From contig NZ_JACVTO010000009.1 of NCBI RefSeq assembly GCF_016518545.1, forward strand, positions 1 to 64,000: a DNA stretch of 64,000 bases, read 5' to 3'. The notes under the pieces were generated by a model. It worked only from the letters and a program-made list of their open reading frames with translations. It was not told the DNA's origin and searched no databases. Shown piece by piece: positions 20,453 through 30,318 of this stretch. A program made the position numbers and the translations under genes. The number at the start of each line of letters is the position of its first letter. Within the stretch, counting starts at the first letter, position 1. The stretch comes from Pseudomonas sp. S30. Its GTDB lineage: Bacteria > Pseudomonadota > Gammaproteobacteria > Pseudomonadales > Pseudomonadaceae.

Positions 20453-20917
20453 ATGACACGACTAGAATCCATCCTGACCCCCGGCCGTTCCCTGGTGAAC
20501 GTGCCGGGCGGCAGCAAGAAGCGCGTCCTGGAAACGGTCGCCACCCTCATTGCCGCTCAAGTGCCCGAGCTGAAGATGCAGGACGTCTTCGAAAAGCTTC
20601 TCGCACGCGAGAGACTGGGTTCGACCGGTTTTGGTAACGGTATCGCCATTCCGCACTGTCGCCTGGAAGGCTGCACCCAGCCGGTCAGTGCCCTGCTGCA
20701 CCTGAGCTCGCCAATCGACTACGACGCCATCGATGGCGCGCCGGTCGATCTGCTGTTCGTTCTGCTGGTGCCCGAAGCGGCTACGGACGGTCATCTCAAA
20801 TTGTTGAGTCAGATTGCGGGCATGCTCGATCGCAAGGACGTTCGCGATCGCCTTCGCGCCGCCGATAGCAACGAAGCCCTCTATCAAGTCGTCCTGAACG
20901 CCCAGAACGAGCTCTAG
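20453..20917 (+). CDS. ptsN: Nitrogen PTS regulatory enzyme IIA
   Basis: PtsN (EIIA-Ntr, 154 residues) is the terminal phosphoacceptor of the nitrogen phosphotransferase chain PtsP-PtsO-PtsN, which regulates rather than transports. The phosphorylated histidine is His68 in GNGIAIPHCRLEG. In P. putida it affects sigma-54 dependent promoters and carbon storage. It sits between hpf and rapZ with close spacing. Confidence 0.96.
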   Translation: MTRLESILTPGRSLVNVPGGSKKRVLETVATLIAAQVPELKMQDVFEKLLARERLGSTGFGNGIAIPHCRLEGCTQPVSALLHLSSPIDYDAIDGAPVDLLFVLLVPEAATDGHLKLLSQIAGMLDRKDVRDRLRAADSNEALYQVVLNAQNEL

Positions 20918-20920
20918 AAC

Positions 20921-21775
20921 ATGCGACTGATCATCGTCAGCGGCCGATCCGGCTCCGGCAAGAGCACCGCGCTCGATGTATTGGAGGACAGCGGCTACTA
21001 CTGCATCGATAACCTGCCAGCGGGGCTCTTGCCCCAATTGGCCGAAAGCGCCCTCATCAACACGGAGCTGTCGCAGCCCAAGGTCGCGGTGTCCATCGAC
21101 GCACGCAATCTGCCAAGCCACTTGTCGCGCTTCCCCGAACTGCTCGATGAGGCCCGCGCCCGACACATCCAGTGCGATGTGGTCTATCTCGACGCCGATG
21201 AAGATACGCTGTTGAAGCGTTTTTCCGAAACACGTCGTCGTCACCCCTTGACCAACCCCAACCGGTCGCTCGCCGAGGCGATTCGCTTCGAGACCGAATT
21301 GCTTGGCCCTATCGCAGACCTGGCCGACCTCAAGATCGACACCACCCGCCTGAACCTGTACCAGCTGCGCGATGCGATCAAGTTGCGCCTGCTGAGCCAG
21401 CCTGAGCCTGGCACCGCCTTCCTGGTGGAGTCCTTCGGTTTCAAGCGCGGTATGCCAGTGGACGCCGACCTGGTGTTCGACGTACGCTGCCTGCCCAATC
21501 CCTACTGGAAGCCTGAGTTGCGTGAGCACTCCGGCCTCGAACAGCCGGTCATTGACTACCTGGCAGCACAGCCGGACGTCGAAGACATGTATCAGGACAT
21601 CTCCAGCTACCTGCTCAAATGGCTGCCGCGCTTCGCTGCAAGCAATCGGGCCTATGTGACCATCGCCATCGGGTGTACCGGGGGGCATCACCGCTCGGTC
21701 TATCTCACCGAACGCCTTGGTCGACAGCTGCAGAGCACCTTGAAAAACGTCCAGGTCCGCCACCGCGACCTCTAA
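20921..21775 (+). CDS. rapZ: RNase adapter / nucleotide-binding protein RapZ
   Basis: RapZ (YvcJ family, 284 residues) has a Walker A site GRSGSGKS at residues 8-15. The C-terminal domain carries the conserved [19 protein letters not shown], involved in sensing amino-sugar metabolites in E. coli RapZ, which delivers small RNAs to RNase E. The RNA-adapter role is established in enterics; in Pseudomonas it is inferred. It starts three bases after the ptsN stop. Confidence 0.93.
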   Translation: MRLIIVSGRSGSGKSTALDVLEDSGYYCIDNLPAGLLPQLAESALINTELSQPKVAVSIDARNLPSHLSRFPELLDEARARHIQCDVVYLDADEDTLLKRFSETRRRHPLTNPNRSLAEAIRFETELLGPIADLADLKIDTTRLNLYQLRDAIKLRLLSQPEPGTAFLVESFGFKRGMPVDADLVFDVRCLPNPYWKPELREHSGLEQPVIDYLAAQPDVEDMYQDISSYLLKWLPRFAASNRAYVTIAIGCTGGHHRSVYLTERLGRQLQSTLKNVQVRHRDL

Positions 21776-21795
21776 CACACAGGATCCACCCGACG

Positions 21796-22068
21796 ATGCC
21801 CGCCCGTGAAATCACCATCATCAACAAGCTGGGCCTGCATGCCCGGGCGGCCGCCAAGTTCGTCGGTGTGGCAGGAAAGTTTCCCTGCCAGGTCCGTATT
21901 GGTCGTGCGCCTGACAAAATGGTGGACGGCAAGAGCATCATGGCGGTGATGATGCTGGCGGCGGGCAAAGGTACTCCGGTGCACCTGAGCACCGAGGGCG
22001 AACAGGACGAACAGGCCCTGCAAGCCCTGGTGGAGCTGATCGAGAACTTCTTCGACGAGGGCGAATGA
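21796..22068 (+). CDS. ptsO: Nitrogen PTS phosphocarrier NPr
   Basis: PtsO (NPr, 90 residues) is an HPr-like phosphocarrier between PtsP and PtsN. The active-site histidine is His15 in NKLGLHARAAAKF, and the serine region GKSIMAVMMLAA is present around residue 47. The start ATG at 21796 lies 20 bases after rapZ. It ends the rpoN-hpf-ptsN-rapZ-ptsO run and converges on the ZIP transporter gene. Confidence 0.95.
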   Translation: MPAREITIINKLGLHARAAAKFVGVAGKFPCQVRIGRAPDKMVDGKSIMAVMMLAAGKGTPVHLSTEGEQDEQALQALVELIENFFDEGE

Positions 22069-22089
22069 TCCCGAGATCCTCAGCAGACC

Positions 22090-23007
22090 TCAGGACATCG
22101 CCGTATCCATCACCATCATCAGGCAGAAGCCGATGCACAGCCCCAGGCTGGCAAGACGGTGATTGCCGTTGCTGCGCGACTCCGGAATGATTTCCTGGGT
22201 CACCACCAGCAGCATCGCGCCTGCGGCGCAAGCCAAGCCCAGTGGCAGCAACAACTGTGCGACATTCACCAGCCAGGCGCAGATCAGGGCCGCCAACGGC
22301 TCGACCAGCCCCGACGCGGCGCCGATCAGGAAAGCCTTGAACCGGTGCATGCCGGCTCCGGCCAGAACCAGCGCGATGACCAGCCCCTCGGGCACGTCCT
22401 GAAGGGCGATGCCCATGGCCAGGCTGTCGGCGTCGGGCATGCCGCCCCCGGCTGACACGCCGATCGCCATGCCTTCGGGAATGTTGTGCGCGATGATCGC
22501 CGCCACGAACAACCAGACCCGCGCAGCGACCACCGGCTGCCCGTCCTGCACCATCAAGGCTTCAGGTGAGGCCCTGCCGACACGCAGGTCGATCAGGAAC
22601 AGGCAAAACGCCCCTGCCAGCAACCCTGCGCTGACCAGCGCGCCAGCCCCCCACGGCGTGAAACCGATGGCCTGGGCGGCATCCAGCCCCGGGATGATCA
22701 GCGAGAATGCCGTCGCCGCCAGCATCACCCCGGCGCCAAAGCCCAGAAGGGTATCGGCGACCGTCACCGGCATGTTGCGGATCACCAGCACCGGCACCGC
22801 TCCCAGTGCGGTGCCCAGGGCGCACAAGGCGCCCCCCTCCAGCGCCCGCAGCATGCGTGGCTCCAGATCGAGCCAGGCGATGCCACGGGCCACCAGCAAC
22901 GCCGTGCCGACCAGCATGAGTAGCGTCCCGAGCGCCAGGCGGAACAGGCGCACGCTACTGACGGACATCACCTGCGAGCGCATAGGGGCCGGCTCACTTG
23001 ATGGCAT
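22090..23007 (-). CDS. ZIP-family metal transporter
   Basis: This membrane protein (about 305 residues) is a ZIP divalent metal transporter with eight likely membrane segments. The two metal-site helices contain [15 protein letters not shown] and [15 protein letters not shown], the hallmark of the family. The start is uncertain: ATG at 23007 overlaps sodA by 14 bases, while ATGs at 22983 and 22968 are also in frame, and none has a strong ribosome site. It is the last gene of the fagA-fumC-sodA operon. In that setting uptake of manganese or zinc when iron is scarce is an attractive guess, but metal specificity cannot be read from sequence. Confidence 0.85.
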   Translation of the reverse strand: MPSSEPAPMRSQVMSVSSVRLFRLALGTLLMLVGTALLVARGIAWLDLEPRMLRALEGGALCALGTALGAVPVLVIRNMPVTVADTLLGFGAGVMLAATAFSLIIPGLDAAQAIGFTPWGAGALVSAGLLAGAFCLFLIDLRVGRASPEALMVQDGQPVVAARVWLFVAAIIAHNIPEGMAIGVSAGGGMPDADSLAMGIALQDVPEGLVIALVLAGAGMHRFKAFLIGAASGLVEPLAALICAWLVNVAQLLLPLGLACAAGAMLLVVTQEIIPESRSNGNHRLASLGLCIGFCLMMVMDTAMS

Positions 23008-23605
23008 CTAGGTAACGACGTTCCACTTCCGCCCAGTCGATGACGTTGTAGAAGGCGCCAATGTACTCCGGCCGGCGGTTCTGGTATTTGAGGTAGTAGG
23101 CATGCTCCCACACATCCAGACCCAACACGGGTGTGTTGCCGTGCATCAGCGGGCTGTCCTGGTTACCGCTGCTCTCCACGACCAAGGTCTTTTGCGGGGT
23201 CACGCTCAGCCATGCCCAGCCGCTGCCAAAACGGCTGAGCGCCGCCTTGGTGAACGCCTCCTTGAAAGCGTCGAAGCCGCCCAGTTGGGCCTGGATGGCC
23301 TCTGCCAGCTGGCCCGAGGGCTGACCGCCCCCGCTTGGGGACATCACTTTCCAGAACAGACTGTGATTGGCGTGCCCGCCCCCCTGGTTGACCACCGCAC
23401 CCTGGAGCTTTTCGGGGAGCTGCTTGACCTCGCCGACCAGCTTCTCCACCGGCCATTCGGCCCACTCGGTGCCCTCGATCGCAGCATTGAGGTTGTTGAT
23501 GTAGGTCTGGTGGTGCTTGCTGTGGTGAATTTCCATGGTCTGGGCGTCGATGTGCGGTTCCAGCGCATCGTAGGCGTAGGGCAGATCAGGCAAGGTATGG
23601 GGCAT
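22994..23605 (-). CDS. sodA: Superoxide dismutase, manganese type
   Basis: The 203-residue enzyme starts [20 protein letters not shown] at 23605; the stop codon of the upstream gene is one base away, fixing this start over the frame extension. Manganese-type signatures are clear: [18 protein letters not shown] with the Mn-type active-site glutamine, and [18 protein letters not shown]. Metal ligands should be His27, His81 and the Asp and His of DVWEHAYY. It lies in the iron-responsive operon behind fumC, matching the P. aeruginosa fagA-fumC1-orfX-sodM layout, so it should be made when iron is scarce. Confidence 0.95.
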   Translation of the reverse strand: MPHTLPDLPYAYDALEPHIDAQTMEIHHSKHHQTYINNLNAAIEGTEWAEWPVEKLVGEVKQLPEKLQGAVVNQGGGHANHSLFWKVMSPSGGGQPSGQLAEAIQAQLGGFDAFKEAFTKAALSRFGSGWAWLSVTPQKTLVVESSGNQDSPLMHGNTPVLGLDVWEHAYYLKYQNRRPEYIGAFYNVIDWAEVERRYLDAIK

Positions 23606-23606
23606 G

Positions 23607-24068
23607 TCAATGGATTCCATAGGCAGGTGGGCGTGAGAAGGTGTCCGGACGGACGGCGAGCTCACTCGCCTGGACTGCCTGCCGCTGGAGCAGGCGCTCG
23701 GTACGAGGGTACTGGCCGTATTCGCCGATGAAGTTCAGCAGCTCGGTGTAGGTGCGCCCACTGTGGCGCAACGCCGCTTCACGCAGCGGCGCGGCCAGGC
23801 GCGAGTCCTGACTGGCCTGCAGCAGTCGCTGATGAGCGGCACACAGGTAGTCGGCGCTTTCATGGGGCTGGTTCAGCCGCAGGTGCAGGTCGGCCAGGTT
23901 GTGATGAGCGATGACGAAGACCGCCACCGCCTGGTCGACGTCATGCCAGCGCTCGAACAGCACCTGCGCGAGGGCCAGGGCCTGCAGGTAATGCTCCCGG
24001 GCGTCGATCAGCTCGCCTCGCTCGAACAACTGGTTGGCGATGTCCGTGGTGCGCTTGAAGTGTTGCAT
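23607..24068 (-). CDS. TPR-like protein of the fumC-sodA operon (PA4469-like)
   Basis: This 153-residue cytosolic, mostly helical protein resembles a short tetratricopeptide-type helical hairpin array ([44 protein letters not shown]). Nothing identifies an enzyme. It corresponds by position to the conserved gene between fumC and sodM in P. aeruginosa (PA4469, orfX), whose role is undefined. It starts 27 bases after fumC and is coupled to sodA. Confidence 0.8.
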   Translation of the reverse strand: MQHFKRTTDIANQLFERGELIDAREHYLQALALAQVLFERWHDVDQAVAVFVIAHHNLADLHLRLNQPHESADYLCAAHQRLLQASQDSRLAAPLREAALRHSGRTYTELLNFIGEYGQYPRTERLLQRQAVQASELAVRPDTFSRPPAYGIH

Positions 24069-24095
24069 GACGTCTCTCCTGGTGAGGACCGCGGC

Positions 24096-25472
24096 TCAGA
24101 TGCCGCCTGCAGTCAGTTTCTCCGGATCCAGCAAGGACTCCAGTTGGTCGCGTGACAGGTCGGTGTGCTCGAGGGCCACATCGATGATCGGCCGCCCCTG
24201 CTTGTAGGCGGTCTTGGCGATCTCGGCGGCCTTCAGATAACCGATGATCGGGTTCAGGGCGGTGACCAGGATCGGATTGCGGGACAGCGCTTCCTTGAGC
24301 TTGGGCTCGTTGACCTTGAACGTGGCGATGGCCTTGTCGGCCAACAGGCGGCTGACGTTGGCCATCAGTTCGATGCTCTCCAGCAGGTTGCGGGCGATCA
24401 CCGGGAGCATCACGTTGAGTTCGAAGTTGCCCGACTGGCCGGCGACGGCGATGGTGGCGTCGTTGCCGATCACCTGCGCAGCGACCATGGCGGTGGCTTC
24501 GGGAATCACCGGGTTGACCTTGCCGGGCATGATCGAGGAGCCAGGCTGCAAGCCTTCGAGCTCGATCTCGCCCAGCCCGGCCAGAGGCCCGGAGTTCATC
24601 CAGCGCAGATCGTTGGCGATCTTCATCAGCGCGACGGCCGTGGTCTTGAGCTGACCGGACAAGGCCACGGCGGTGTCCTGCGAGCCAATCAGCGCGAACA
24701 GATTCGCCCCCGGGGTGAAGGCGATGCCGGTGAGACCGCCCAGCGCCTTGGCGAAGCCTGCCGCGAAATGGGGATGGGCGTTGATCCCGGTACCGACCGC
24801 CGTGCCGCCTTGCGCCAGCGCCTGCAGCGCTGGCAAGCAGGCCTCCAGCTGGGCGTGGGCACCGCGGATCTGTGCGGCCCAACCGCCCAGCACCTGGCTC
24901 ATGCGCACCGGCATGGCATCCATCAGGTGCGTACGGCCGGTCTTGACGAAGCGGTGTACCTGCTCGGCCTTGTGCTCGATCGTCTGGGCCAGATGCTCAA
25001 GTGCCGGCAACAGCTGCTCGTGCAGGGCCAGGGCAGCGCTCACATGGATGGTGGTCGGGATGATGTCGTTGCTGCTCTGCCCACAGTTGACGTGGTCGTT
25101 GGCATTGACCTGGTCGCCCAACACTCGACTGGCAAGGGTGGCGATCACCTCGTTGGCGTTCATGTTGGAACTGGTGCCGGAACCGGTCTGGAACACGTCC
25201 ACCGGGAAATGCTCGATGAAATCGCCGTCCAGCAGTTGCTCGACAGCCTGGACGATGGCGGCCCCCTGCGGCTCGCTCAACTGGCCCAACTCGACGTTGG
25301 CTTTGGCAGCCGCCGCCTTGGCCAGCAGCAAGGCGCGGATGAACTGCAGCGGCATGCGCTGGCCACTGACCGGGAAGTTATCGACCGCGCGCTGGGTCTG
25401 GGCGCCATACAGGGCCTGAACCGGCACCTGCAACTCGCCCATGCTGTCACGTTCGATACGGGTATCACTCAT
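24096..25472 (-). CDS. fumC: Fumarate hydratase class II
   Basis: FumC (458 residues) interconverts fumarate and malate without an iron-sulfur cluster. The superfamily signature GSSIMPGKVNP is present about two thirds along, with SNMNANEV and the TGRTHLMDAMPVRMSQ block. Its position behind a Fur-controlled promoter fits a switch from the iron-dependent class I fumarase when iron is short. It overlaps the upstream fagA gene by eight bases. Confidence 0.97.
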   Translation of the reverse strand: MSDTRIERDSMGELQVPVQALYGAQTQRAVDNFPVSGQRMPLQFIRALLLAKAAAAKANVELGQLSEPQGAAIVQAVEQLLDGDFIEHFPVDVFQTGSGTSSNMNANEVIATLASRVLGDQVNANDHVNCGQSSNDIIPTTIHVSAALALHEQLLPALEHLAQTIEHKAEQVHRFVKTGRTHLMDAMPVRMSQVLGGWAAQIRGAHAQLEACLPALQALAQGGTAVGTGINAHPHFAAGFAKALGGLTGIAFTPGANLFALIGSQDTAVALSGQLKTTAVALMKIANDLRWMNSGPLAGLGEIELEGLQPGSSIMPGKVNPVIPEATAMVAAQVIGNDATIAVAGQSGNFELNVMLPVIARNLLESIELMANVSRLLADKAIATFKVNEPKLKEALSRNPILVTALNPIIGYLKAAEIAKTAYKQGRPIIDVALEHTDLSRDQLESLLDPEKLTAGGI

Positions 25473-25866
25473 CGTCGAATCCTTGCATCAGTTCATCGGG
25501 AGAAATCGAAGGCAGCAGCACGCAATTGGCCAACTGCAACGCATAGGGCTGCCAGCGCTGATTGCCGTCGCGGCGGTCGAGATTGCGCAGGTCCAGCAGG
25601 GGTCGCCAGGCCTGGTCCAGGCAATGGCAGCGCCAATGCCACGGCAGCATGCGATCGCAGGCGGTGTCGAGCAGCAGGCGCAGGGAGGTCAGTGCCACGG
25701 TCCAGGCGCTGGTCTCGGTACAGCACACCAGATAGCGGCCCTCGGCGAGGTAATGCTCGACCAGACGCGGCTCGTCCGGGTCCAGCGCGCAGCGGATGCG
25801 CCGGCTGAGCCAGCGCCAGTTTTCCAGGTAGGGAAGCTCGTGGAGAACGGTTTTCATGAACATCAT
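25465..25866 (-). CDS. fagA: FagA-like protein (Fur-associated gene)
   Basis: This small protein (133 residues; possibly 130 from the ATG at 25857) has no obvious catalytic motif. It is rich in Trp and Cys (LPYLENWRWLSRRIRCALDP; RYLVCCTETSAWT; MLPWHWRCHCLDQ). By position and by my memory of the family it matches FagA, the first gene of the Fur-controlled fagA-fumC1-orfX-sodA operon of P. aeruginosa. Its function is unknown. The Fur box lies only 15 bases upstream of the start codon. Confidence 0.8.
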   Translation of the reverse strand: MMFMKTVLHELPYLENWRWLSRRIRCALDPDEPRLVEHYLAEGRYLVCCTETSAWTVALTSLRLLLDTACDRMLPWHWRCHCLDQAWRPLLDLRNLDRRDGNQRWQPYALQLANCVLLPSISPDELMQGFDDE

Positions 25867-25880
25867 CGCCGGAGTAGCCA

Positions 25881-25899
25881 GGTAATGATATTCATTATT
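25881..25899 (-). promoter_or_regulatory. Fur box of the fagA-fumC-sodA operon
   Basis: GGTAATGATATTCATTATT matches 16 of 19 positions of the classical Fur consensus GATAATGATAATCATTATC. It overlaps the proposed -10 element, so iron-loaded Fur would block transcription. Confidence 0.8.
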
Positions 25900-25923
25900 A
25901 ATTGATAAATAGAATCACTTCAA
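25894..25923 (-). promoter_or_regulatory. Candidate promoter of fagA operon
   Basis: On the minus strand TTGAAG (plus 25918-25923) and AATAAT (plus 25894-25899) are separated by 18 bases, and the region is AT-rich in a GC-rich background. The -10 lies inside the Fur box. Confidence 0.5.
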
Positions 25924-25939
25924 GCCTATTCGTAGTGAC

Positions 25940-25965
25940 AAAAAACCCGGCACGCGGGCCGGGTT
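25940..25965 (-). terminator. Rho-independent terminator of pmbA
   Basis: A perfect 8-bp stem (AACCCGGC, 25944-25951, and GCCGGGTT, 25958-25965) with a 6-nt loop is followed on the minus strand by six T. It lies 28 bases after the pmbA stop and insulates the fagA promoter. Confidence 0.85.
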
Positions 25966-25992
25966 CTTCGTTACTGCGCAAGTCGCCGGTGG

Positions 25993-27339
25993 TCAGCTGC
26001 CGGCGACGGTCATGCGCTCGATCAGCACCGAACCGGTCTGGATGTTGCTTCTTTTCTCGATATCGCTGCCAATTGCGACGATTTGCTGGAACATATCTTT
26101 CATGTTGCCAGCGATCGTCACTTCCTGAACCGCAAACTGGATCTCACCGTTTTCGACCCAGTAACCCGCTGCGCCGCGGGAGTAATCGCCGGTCACCATG
26201 TTCAACCCATGCCCCATCAGTTCGGTCACCAGCAGGCCACGCCCCATGCTGCGGATCAGCTCCGCCTGGTCTTGCGTGCCATGGGTGACGAACAGGTTGT
26301 GCACGCCGCCCGCGTTGGCCGTGCTCGGCAGTTGCAGTTTACGGCCGGAGTAAGTGCCGAGGATGTAGGACACCAGCTCACCCTTCTCCACGAACGGTTT
26401 CGCGTAGGTGGCCAGGCCGTCGCCATCGAACGTGGCGCTGCCAAGGGCACGCGGGATGTGCGGGCGCTCGTCGAGCGTCAGCCAGGTGGGAAAGAGGCGC
26501 TGACCGAGAGCGCCTTCGAGGAAAGAAGACTTGCGGTACAGATTGCCTCCGGAAATCGCCGACAGGAAGCTGCCGAACAGTCCGCCTGCCAACTCCGCCG
26601 CGAACAGCACTGGCACCTCGCAGGTGGGCACCGGACGCGCGCCCAGGCGCCCTATCGCACGCTGGGCCGCGCGTTGGCCGATGCTGCGCGGGTCGGCCAG
26701 CAGTGGCCCTTGACGATTGACGTCGTACCAGTAGTCGCGCTGCATCTGCCCTTGGCTTTCGGCGATCATCACGCAGCTCAGGCTGTGGCGAGTGGAGGCA
26801 TAGCCGCCCACGAAGCCGTGGCTGTTGCCATAGACCCGAACGCCCTGATGGGTGTTGAGGCTGGTGCCATCGGCGTTGACGATGCGCTTGTCGGTGTCGA
26901 ACGCAGCCGCCTCGCATTCCAGAGCCAGCTCGATGGCGCGCTCGGGCGCGATGTCCCAGTCGTGGTAGAGGTCCAGATCAGGCATGTCGCGCGCCATAAG
27001 GGCGGCATCGGCCAGGCCGGAGCAGGCATCCTCGGAGGTATGCCGGGCGATCGCCAGGGCAGCGGCGACCGTTTCGCGGATGGCATCGGCGCCACTGGCC
27101 GAGGTGCTCGCCGAACCTTTGCGCTGGCCGACGTACAGGGTGATGCCGAAGCCCTGGTCCCGGTTGAATTCGACCGTTTCCACCTCGCGCTGACGCACGC
27201 TGGTCGACAGGCCCTGCTCCAGGGAGACCGCCACCTCGCAGGCGCTGGCACCCTGGCGCCGAGCTTCGGCGACGATCGCCTCCACCTGTTCCTGCAACGC
27301 CGGCAGGTCCTGGGGGCCTATGCTCTGGACTGCACTCAT
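25993..27339 (-). CDS. pmbA: Metalloprotease PmbA (TldE)
   Basis: PmbA/TldE (448 residues from the ATG at 27339, which has GGAG six bases ahead; an upstream in-frame start at 27351 lacks one) is the non-metal-binding partner of TldD in a heterodimeric protease that matures some microcins and unfolded peptides. Family features include [22 protein letters not shown] and the C-terminal [33 protein letters not shown]. It is divergent from darP, with tldD about 0.6 kb beyond. Confidence 0.93.
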   Translation of the reverse strand: MSAVQSIGPQDLPALQEQVEAIVAEARRQGASACEVAVSLEQGLSTSVRQREVETVEFNRDQGFGITLYVGQRKGSASTSASGADAIRETVAAALAIARHTSEDACSGLADAALMARDMPDLDLYHDWDIAPERAIELALECEAAAFDTDKRIVNADGTSLNTHQGVRVYGNSHGFVGGYASTRHSLSCVMIAESQGQMQRDYWYDVNRQGPLLADPRSIGQRAAQRAIGRLGARPVPTCEVPVLFAAELAGGLFGSFLSAISGGNLYRKSSFLEGALGQRLFPTWLTLDERPHIPRALGSATFDGDGLATYAKPFVEKGELVSYILGTYSGRKLQLPSTANAGGVHNLFVTHGTQDQAELIRSMGRGLLVTELMGHGLNMVTGDYSRGAAGYWVENGEIQFAVQEVTIAGNMKDMFQQIVAIGSDIEKRSNIQTGSVLIERMTVAGS

Positions 27340-27448
27340 GCTGTTCTCCACTCAAATTCTGCGTTCGGCGAGGGCCGTAGCACGACCGGACCGGACAAAG
27401 CGGTCCCCGACTGGTTATTATGGCGGCGATTTCCTGCGGACTGCCACC

Positions 27449-27970
27449 ATGGTTGATTCATACGACGACGCCTTCGACGGCGAAAAAAGCAAGACCCAGA
27501 TCAAGCGCGAACTGCATGCGCTGGTCGAACTCGGCGAACGCCTCACCACGCTCAAGCCCGACACCCTCGCCCGCCTGCCACTCACCGACGAGCTGCGCAA
27601 GGCCCTGGAAGAGGCGTCCCGGCACACGGCCCATGGTGCTCGCAAACGCCACATGTCGTTCGTCGGCAAGCTGATGCGCGTACAGGACGTGGACGCGATC
27701 CAGGCGCTGCTGGAGCAGATCGACAGTTCCACACGCCAGTACAACGAGCGTTTTCATGGGCTCGAGCGCTGGCGCGATCGGCTGATCGACGGCAACGACG
27801 AAGACCTCGAGCGCTTCGTCGGCGAATTCCCGGAAACCGATCGCCAGCACCTGCGCTCGCTGGTGCGTCATGCGCAGCACGAAAAGGCCAGGAACAAGCC
27901 CCCTGCCGCCGCGCGCAAGGTGTTCAAGTACATCCGCGACCTCGACGAGCTGCAGCGCGGACTGCGCTGA
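27449..27970 (+). CDS. darP: 50S ribosome biogenesis factor DarP (YjgA)
   Basis: DarP (173 residues, DUF615) is a ribosome-associated assembly factor acting on 50S intermediates. The ATG at 27449 begins [32 protein letters not shown], typical of the family; the longer open frame upstream is non-coding. It is strongly helical and charged, ending [16 protein letters not shown]. It lies between pmbA and tldD, a neighbourhood common in gammaproteobacteria. Confidence 0.95.
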   Translation: MVDSYDDAFDGEKSKTQIKRELHALVELGERLTTLKPDTLARLPLTDELRKALEEASRHTAHGARKRHMSFVGKLMRVQDVDAIQALLEQIDSSTRQYNERFHGLERWRDRLIDGNDEDLERFVGEFPETDRQHLRSLVRHAQHEKARNKPPAAARKVFKYIRDLDELQRGLR

Positions 27971-27979
27971 AGCGCGGCC

Positions 27980-28003
27980 GGGGCTGCTGCGCGCAGCGGC
28001 CCC
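27980..28003. terminator. Hairpin between convergent darP and tldD
   Basis: GGGGCTGCTGC pairs with GCAGCGGCCCC (27980-28003) apart from one wobble pair, giving a strong GC stem between two convergent genes. Neither side has a T-tract, so it may act with Rho or only block 3' decay. Confidence 0.4.
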
Positions 28004-28011
28004 TGCAGCGG

Positions 28012-29451
28012 TCAAGCGCCGGTCCCGCCCACGGTGATGGCGTCGAGTTTGAGGGTCGGCTGGCCCACACCGACCGGCACCGACTGTCCATCCTTGCCGC
28101 AGGTGCCCACGCCGCTGTCCAGTGCCAGGTCGTTACCCACCATGGACACCCGGCTCATCGCCTCCGGACCATTGCCGATCAGGGTCGCCCCCTTGACCGG
28201 TGCGGTGATCCTGCCGTCCTCGATGAGGTACGCCTCGCTGGTGGAAAACACGAACTTGCCGCTGGTGATATCCACCTGCCCGCCGCCCAGGTTGGCGCAA
28301 TAGATGCCCTTCTTCACCGAGGCGATGATTTCCTGCGGATCGCTCTGGCCTGCGCGCATGTAGGTGTTGGTCATGCGCGGCATGGGCAGGTGCGCGTAGG
28401 ATTCGCGCCGGCCGTTGCCGGTGACCGCCATGCCCATCAGACGCGCATTGAGCTTGTCCTGCATGTAGCCTTTGAGAATACCGTTCTCGATCAGGGTGGT
28501 GCACTCGGTGGGCGTACCTTCGTCGTCGACGCTGAGCGAACCTCGACGGTCCTGCAACGTGCCGTCATCGACGATGGTGCAAAACTTGGACGCCACCTGC
28601 TCACCGATGCGCCCACTGTAGGCCGAGCTGCCCTTGCGGTTGAAATCGCCTTCCAGCCCGTGGCCGACCGCTTCGTGCAGCAGCACCCCCGACCAGCCCG
28701 GACCGAGGACCACTGGCAAGGTGCCCGCCGGCGCCGGTTGCGCTTCGAGGTTGACCAGTGCCTGGCGCAGCGCCTCGCGGGCATAGCCCATGACGCGTTC
28801 CTCGGTGAAATAGCGATAGTCGGTACGCCCGCCACCGCCCTGGCCACCGCGCTCGCGGCGACCGTTGTGCTCGACGATGACGCTGACGTTGAAACGCACC
28901 AGCGGTCGAACATCCGCTGCCAGGCTGCCATCGGCGGCGGCCACCAGGATGCGCTCCCAGACCCCGGCCATGCTCACGCTGACCTGCTGGATGCGCGTGT
29001 CCAGGGCGCGCGTGGCAGCATCGACGCGCTTGAGCAGCTCGACCTTTTCAGCCCGGCTGAGCACGTCCAGCGGGTTGCCCGGGGCATACAGCGCGGTGAC
29101 ATCCTGCGAGTGGAACGCCTGCACGGTGCCGTTCTGACCTGCTCGCGAGATCGACCGTGCGGCCCGTGCCGCCGAGGTCAGGGCCGGGAGGTCGATCGCG
29201 TTGCTGTAGGCGAAACCGGTCTTCTCACCGGACAGAGCACGCACGCCGACGCCTTGGTCGAGATTGAAACTGCCTTCCTTGACGATACCGTCTTCCAGAG
29301 CCCAGGTTTCCGAGATCTGCCCCTGAAAGTACAGGTCGGCCGCATCGATGCCAGGCCCGGCCAGCTCACCCAGCACAGCCTGCAAGCTGTCGAGGGTCAG
29401 TCCGCCTGGCGCCAGCAGCTGATCGCTGACGGTCGATAACATCTGGCTCAT
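28012..29451 (-). CDS. tldD: Metalloprotease TldD
   Basis: TldD (479 residues) is the catalytic partner of PmbA. The zinc motif is [12 protein letters not shown] (HExxxH) and the C-terminal [29 protein letters not shown] block is typical. The start [17 protein letters not shown] at 29451 is chosen because the upstream gene stops two bases away; the longer open frame overlaps that gene and is spurious. It is last in the mreB-to-tldD minus-strand run. Confidence 0.95.
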   Translation of the reverse strand: MSQMLSTVSDQLLAPGGLTLDSLQAVLGELAGPGIDAADLYFQGQISETWALEDGIVKEGSFNLDQGVGVRALSGEKTGFAYSNAIDLPALTSAARAARSISRAGQNGTVQAFHSQDVTALYAPGNPLDVLSRAEKVELLKRVDAATRALDTRIQQVSVSMAGVWERILVAAADGSLAADVRPLVRFNVSVIVEHNGRRERGGQGGGGRTDYRYFTEERVMGYAREALRQALVNLEAQPAPAGTLPVVLGPGWSGVLLHEAVGHGLEGDFNRKGSSAYSGRIGEQVASKFCTIVDDGTLQDRRGSLSVDDEGTPTECTTLIENGILKGYMQDKLNARLMGMAVTGNGRRESYAHLPMPRMTNTYMRAGQSDPQEIIASVKKGIYCANLGGGQVDITSGKFVFSTSEAYLIEDGRITAPVKGATLIGNGPEAMSRVSMVGNDLALDSGVGTCGKDGQSVPVGVGQPTLKLDAITVGGTGA

Positions 29452-29453
29452 AG

Positions 29454-30305
29454 TCACTCCGAGGTGTACGCAGGGCGCATGGCGTCCTGCGGAAAAAAGC
29501 GCCGGTGCGAAGCGACCGGCATACGCGCCCTGATGGACGCCTGTTGTTCGGGGTCGCGATCGGCGAGCAGCACCGCCTCGCCCTTGGACCGTTCGGCCAG
29601 TATCCGCCCCCACGGGTCGACGATCGCCGCATGACCGTGGGTCTCGCGCTCTCCAGGGTGCACTCCACCCTGCGCGGCCGCCAGCACATAGCACTGGGTT
29701 TCGATCGCCCTGGCGCGAATCAGCACTTCCCAGTGCGCTGCGCCCGTCACCGCAGTGAAGGCTGCCGGCGCGCTGATCAGTTCGGCGCCGGCTTCGCGCA
29801 GGGCGCTGTAGAGCTCCGGGAAACGCAGGTCGTAGCACACCGTCAGACCCAGCTTCCCCACAGGTGTATCAGCCACCACCACCTTGGCACCGTGGGCGTA
29901 ATCGTCCGATTCGCGATACCGTCCGCGATTGTCGGCCACGTCCACATCGAACAGGTGCAACTTGTCGTAGCGGGCGACCTGTTCACCGTGATCGTCGACC
30001 AGCAGCGAACAGGCACGTGCCTTGGCCTGCGGTGCATCGGCCGGGGGCAGTGGCAAAGTACCTGCCACGATCCACAACCTGAGGTCGCGGGCGGTGTTTT
30101 TCAACCATGGCAGGATCGGTCCCTGCCCCAGGGCCTCGGCACGACCGATCGCAGCGGCGTCACGCCGACCCATGGCCGCAAAGTTCTCCGGCAGCACGGC
30201 CAGGCGCGCGCCATCGGCAGCGGCCTGCTCCAGCAGGGCCCGCGCCCGCTGCAGGTTGGCCGGAATGTCATCCTGGCTGACCATCTGGATAACCGCTGGC
30301 TTCAT
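29454..30305 (-). CDS. Carbon-nitrogen hydrolase (nitrilase superfamily, Nit1-like)
   Basis: This 283-residue amidase of the nitrilase superfamily has the Glu-Lys-Cys triad at Glu40 (VLPENFA), Lys115 ([11 protein letters not shown]) and Cys157 ([11 protein letters not shown]). The sequence is closest in style to Nit1/NitA enzymes that hydrolyse deaminated glutathione, a metabolite-repair reaction, but omega-amidase activity is also possible. It sits between yhdP and tldD, a fixed position in pseudomonads. Confidence 0.9.
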   Translation of the reverse strand: MKPAVIQMVSQDDIPANLQRARALLEQAAADGARLAVLPENFAAMGRRDAAAIGRAEALGQGPILPWLKNTARDLRLWIVAGTLPLPPADAPQAKARACSLLVDDHGEQVARYDKLHLFDVDVADNRGRYRESDDYAHGAKVVVADTPVGKLGLTVCYDLRFPELYSALREAGAELISAPAAFTAVTGAAHWEVLIRARAIETQCYVLAAAQGGVHPGERETHGHAAIVDPWGRILAERSKGEAVLLADRDPEQQASIRARMPVASHRRFFPQDAMRPAYTSE

Positions 30306-30318
30306 GGGGGCTCCCTGA

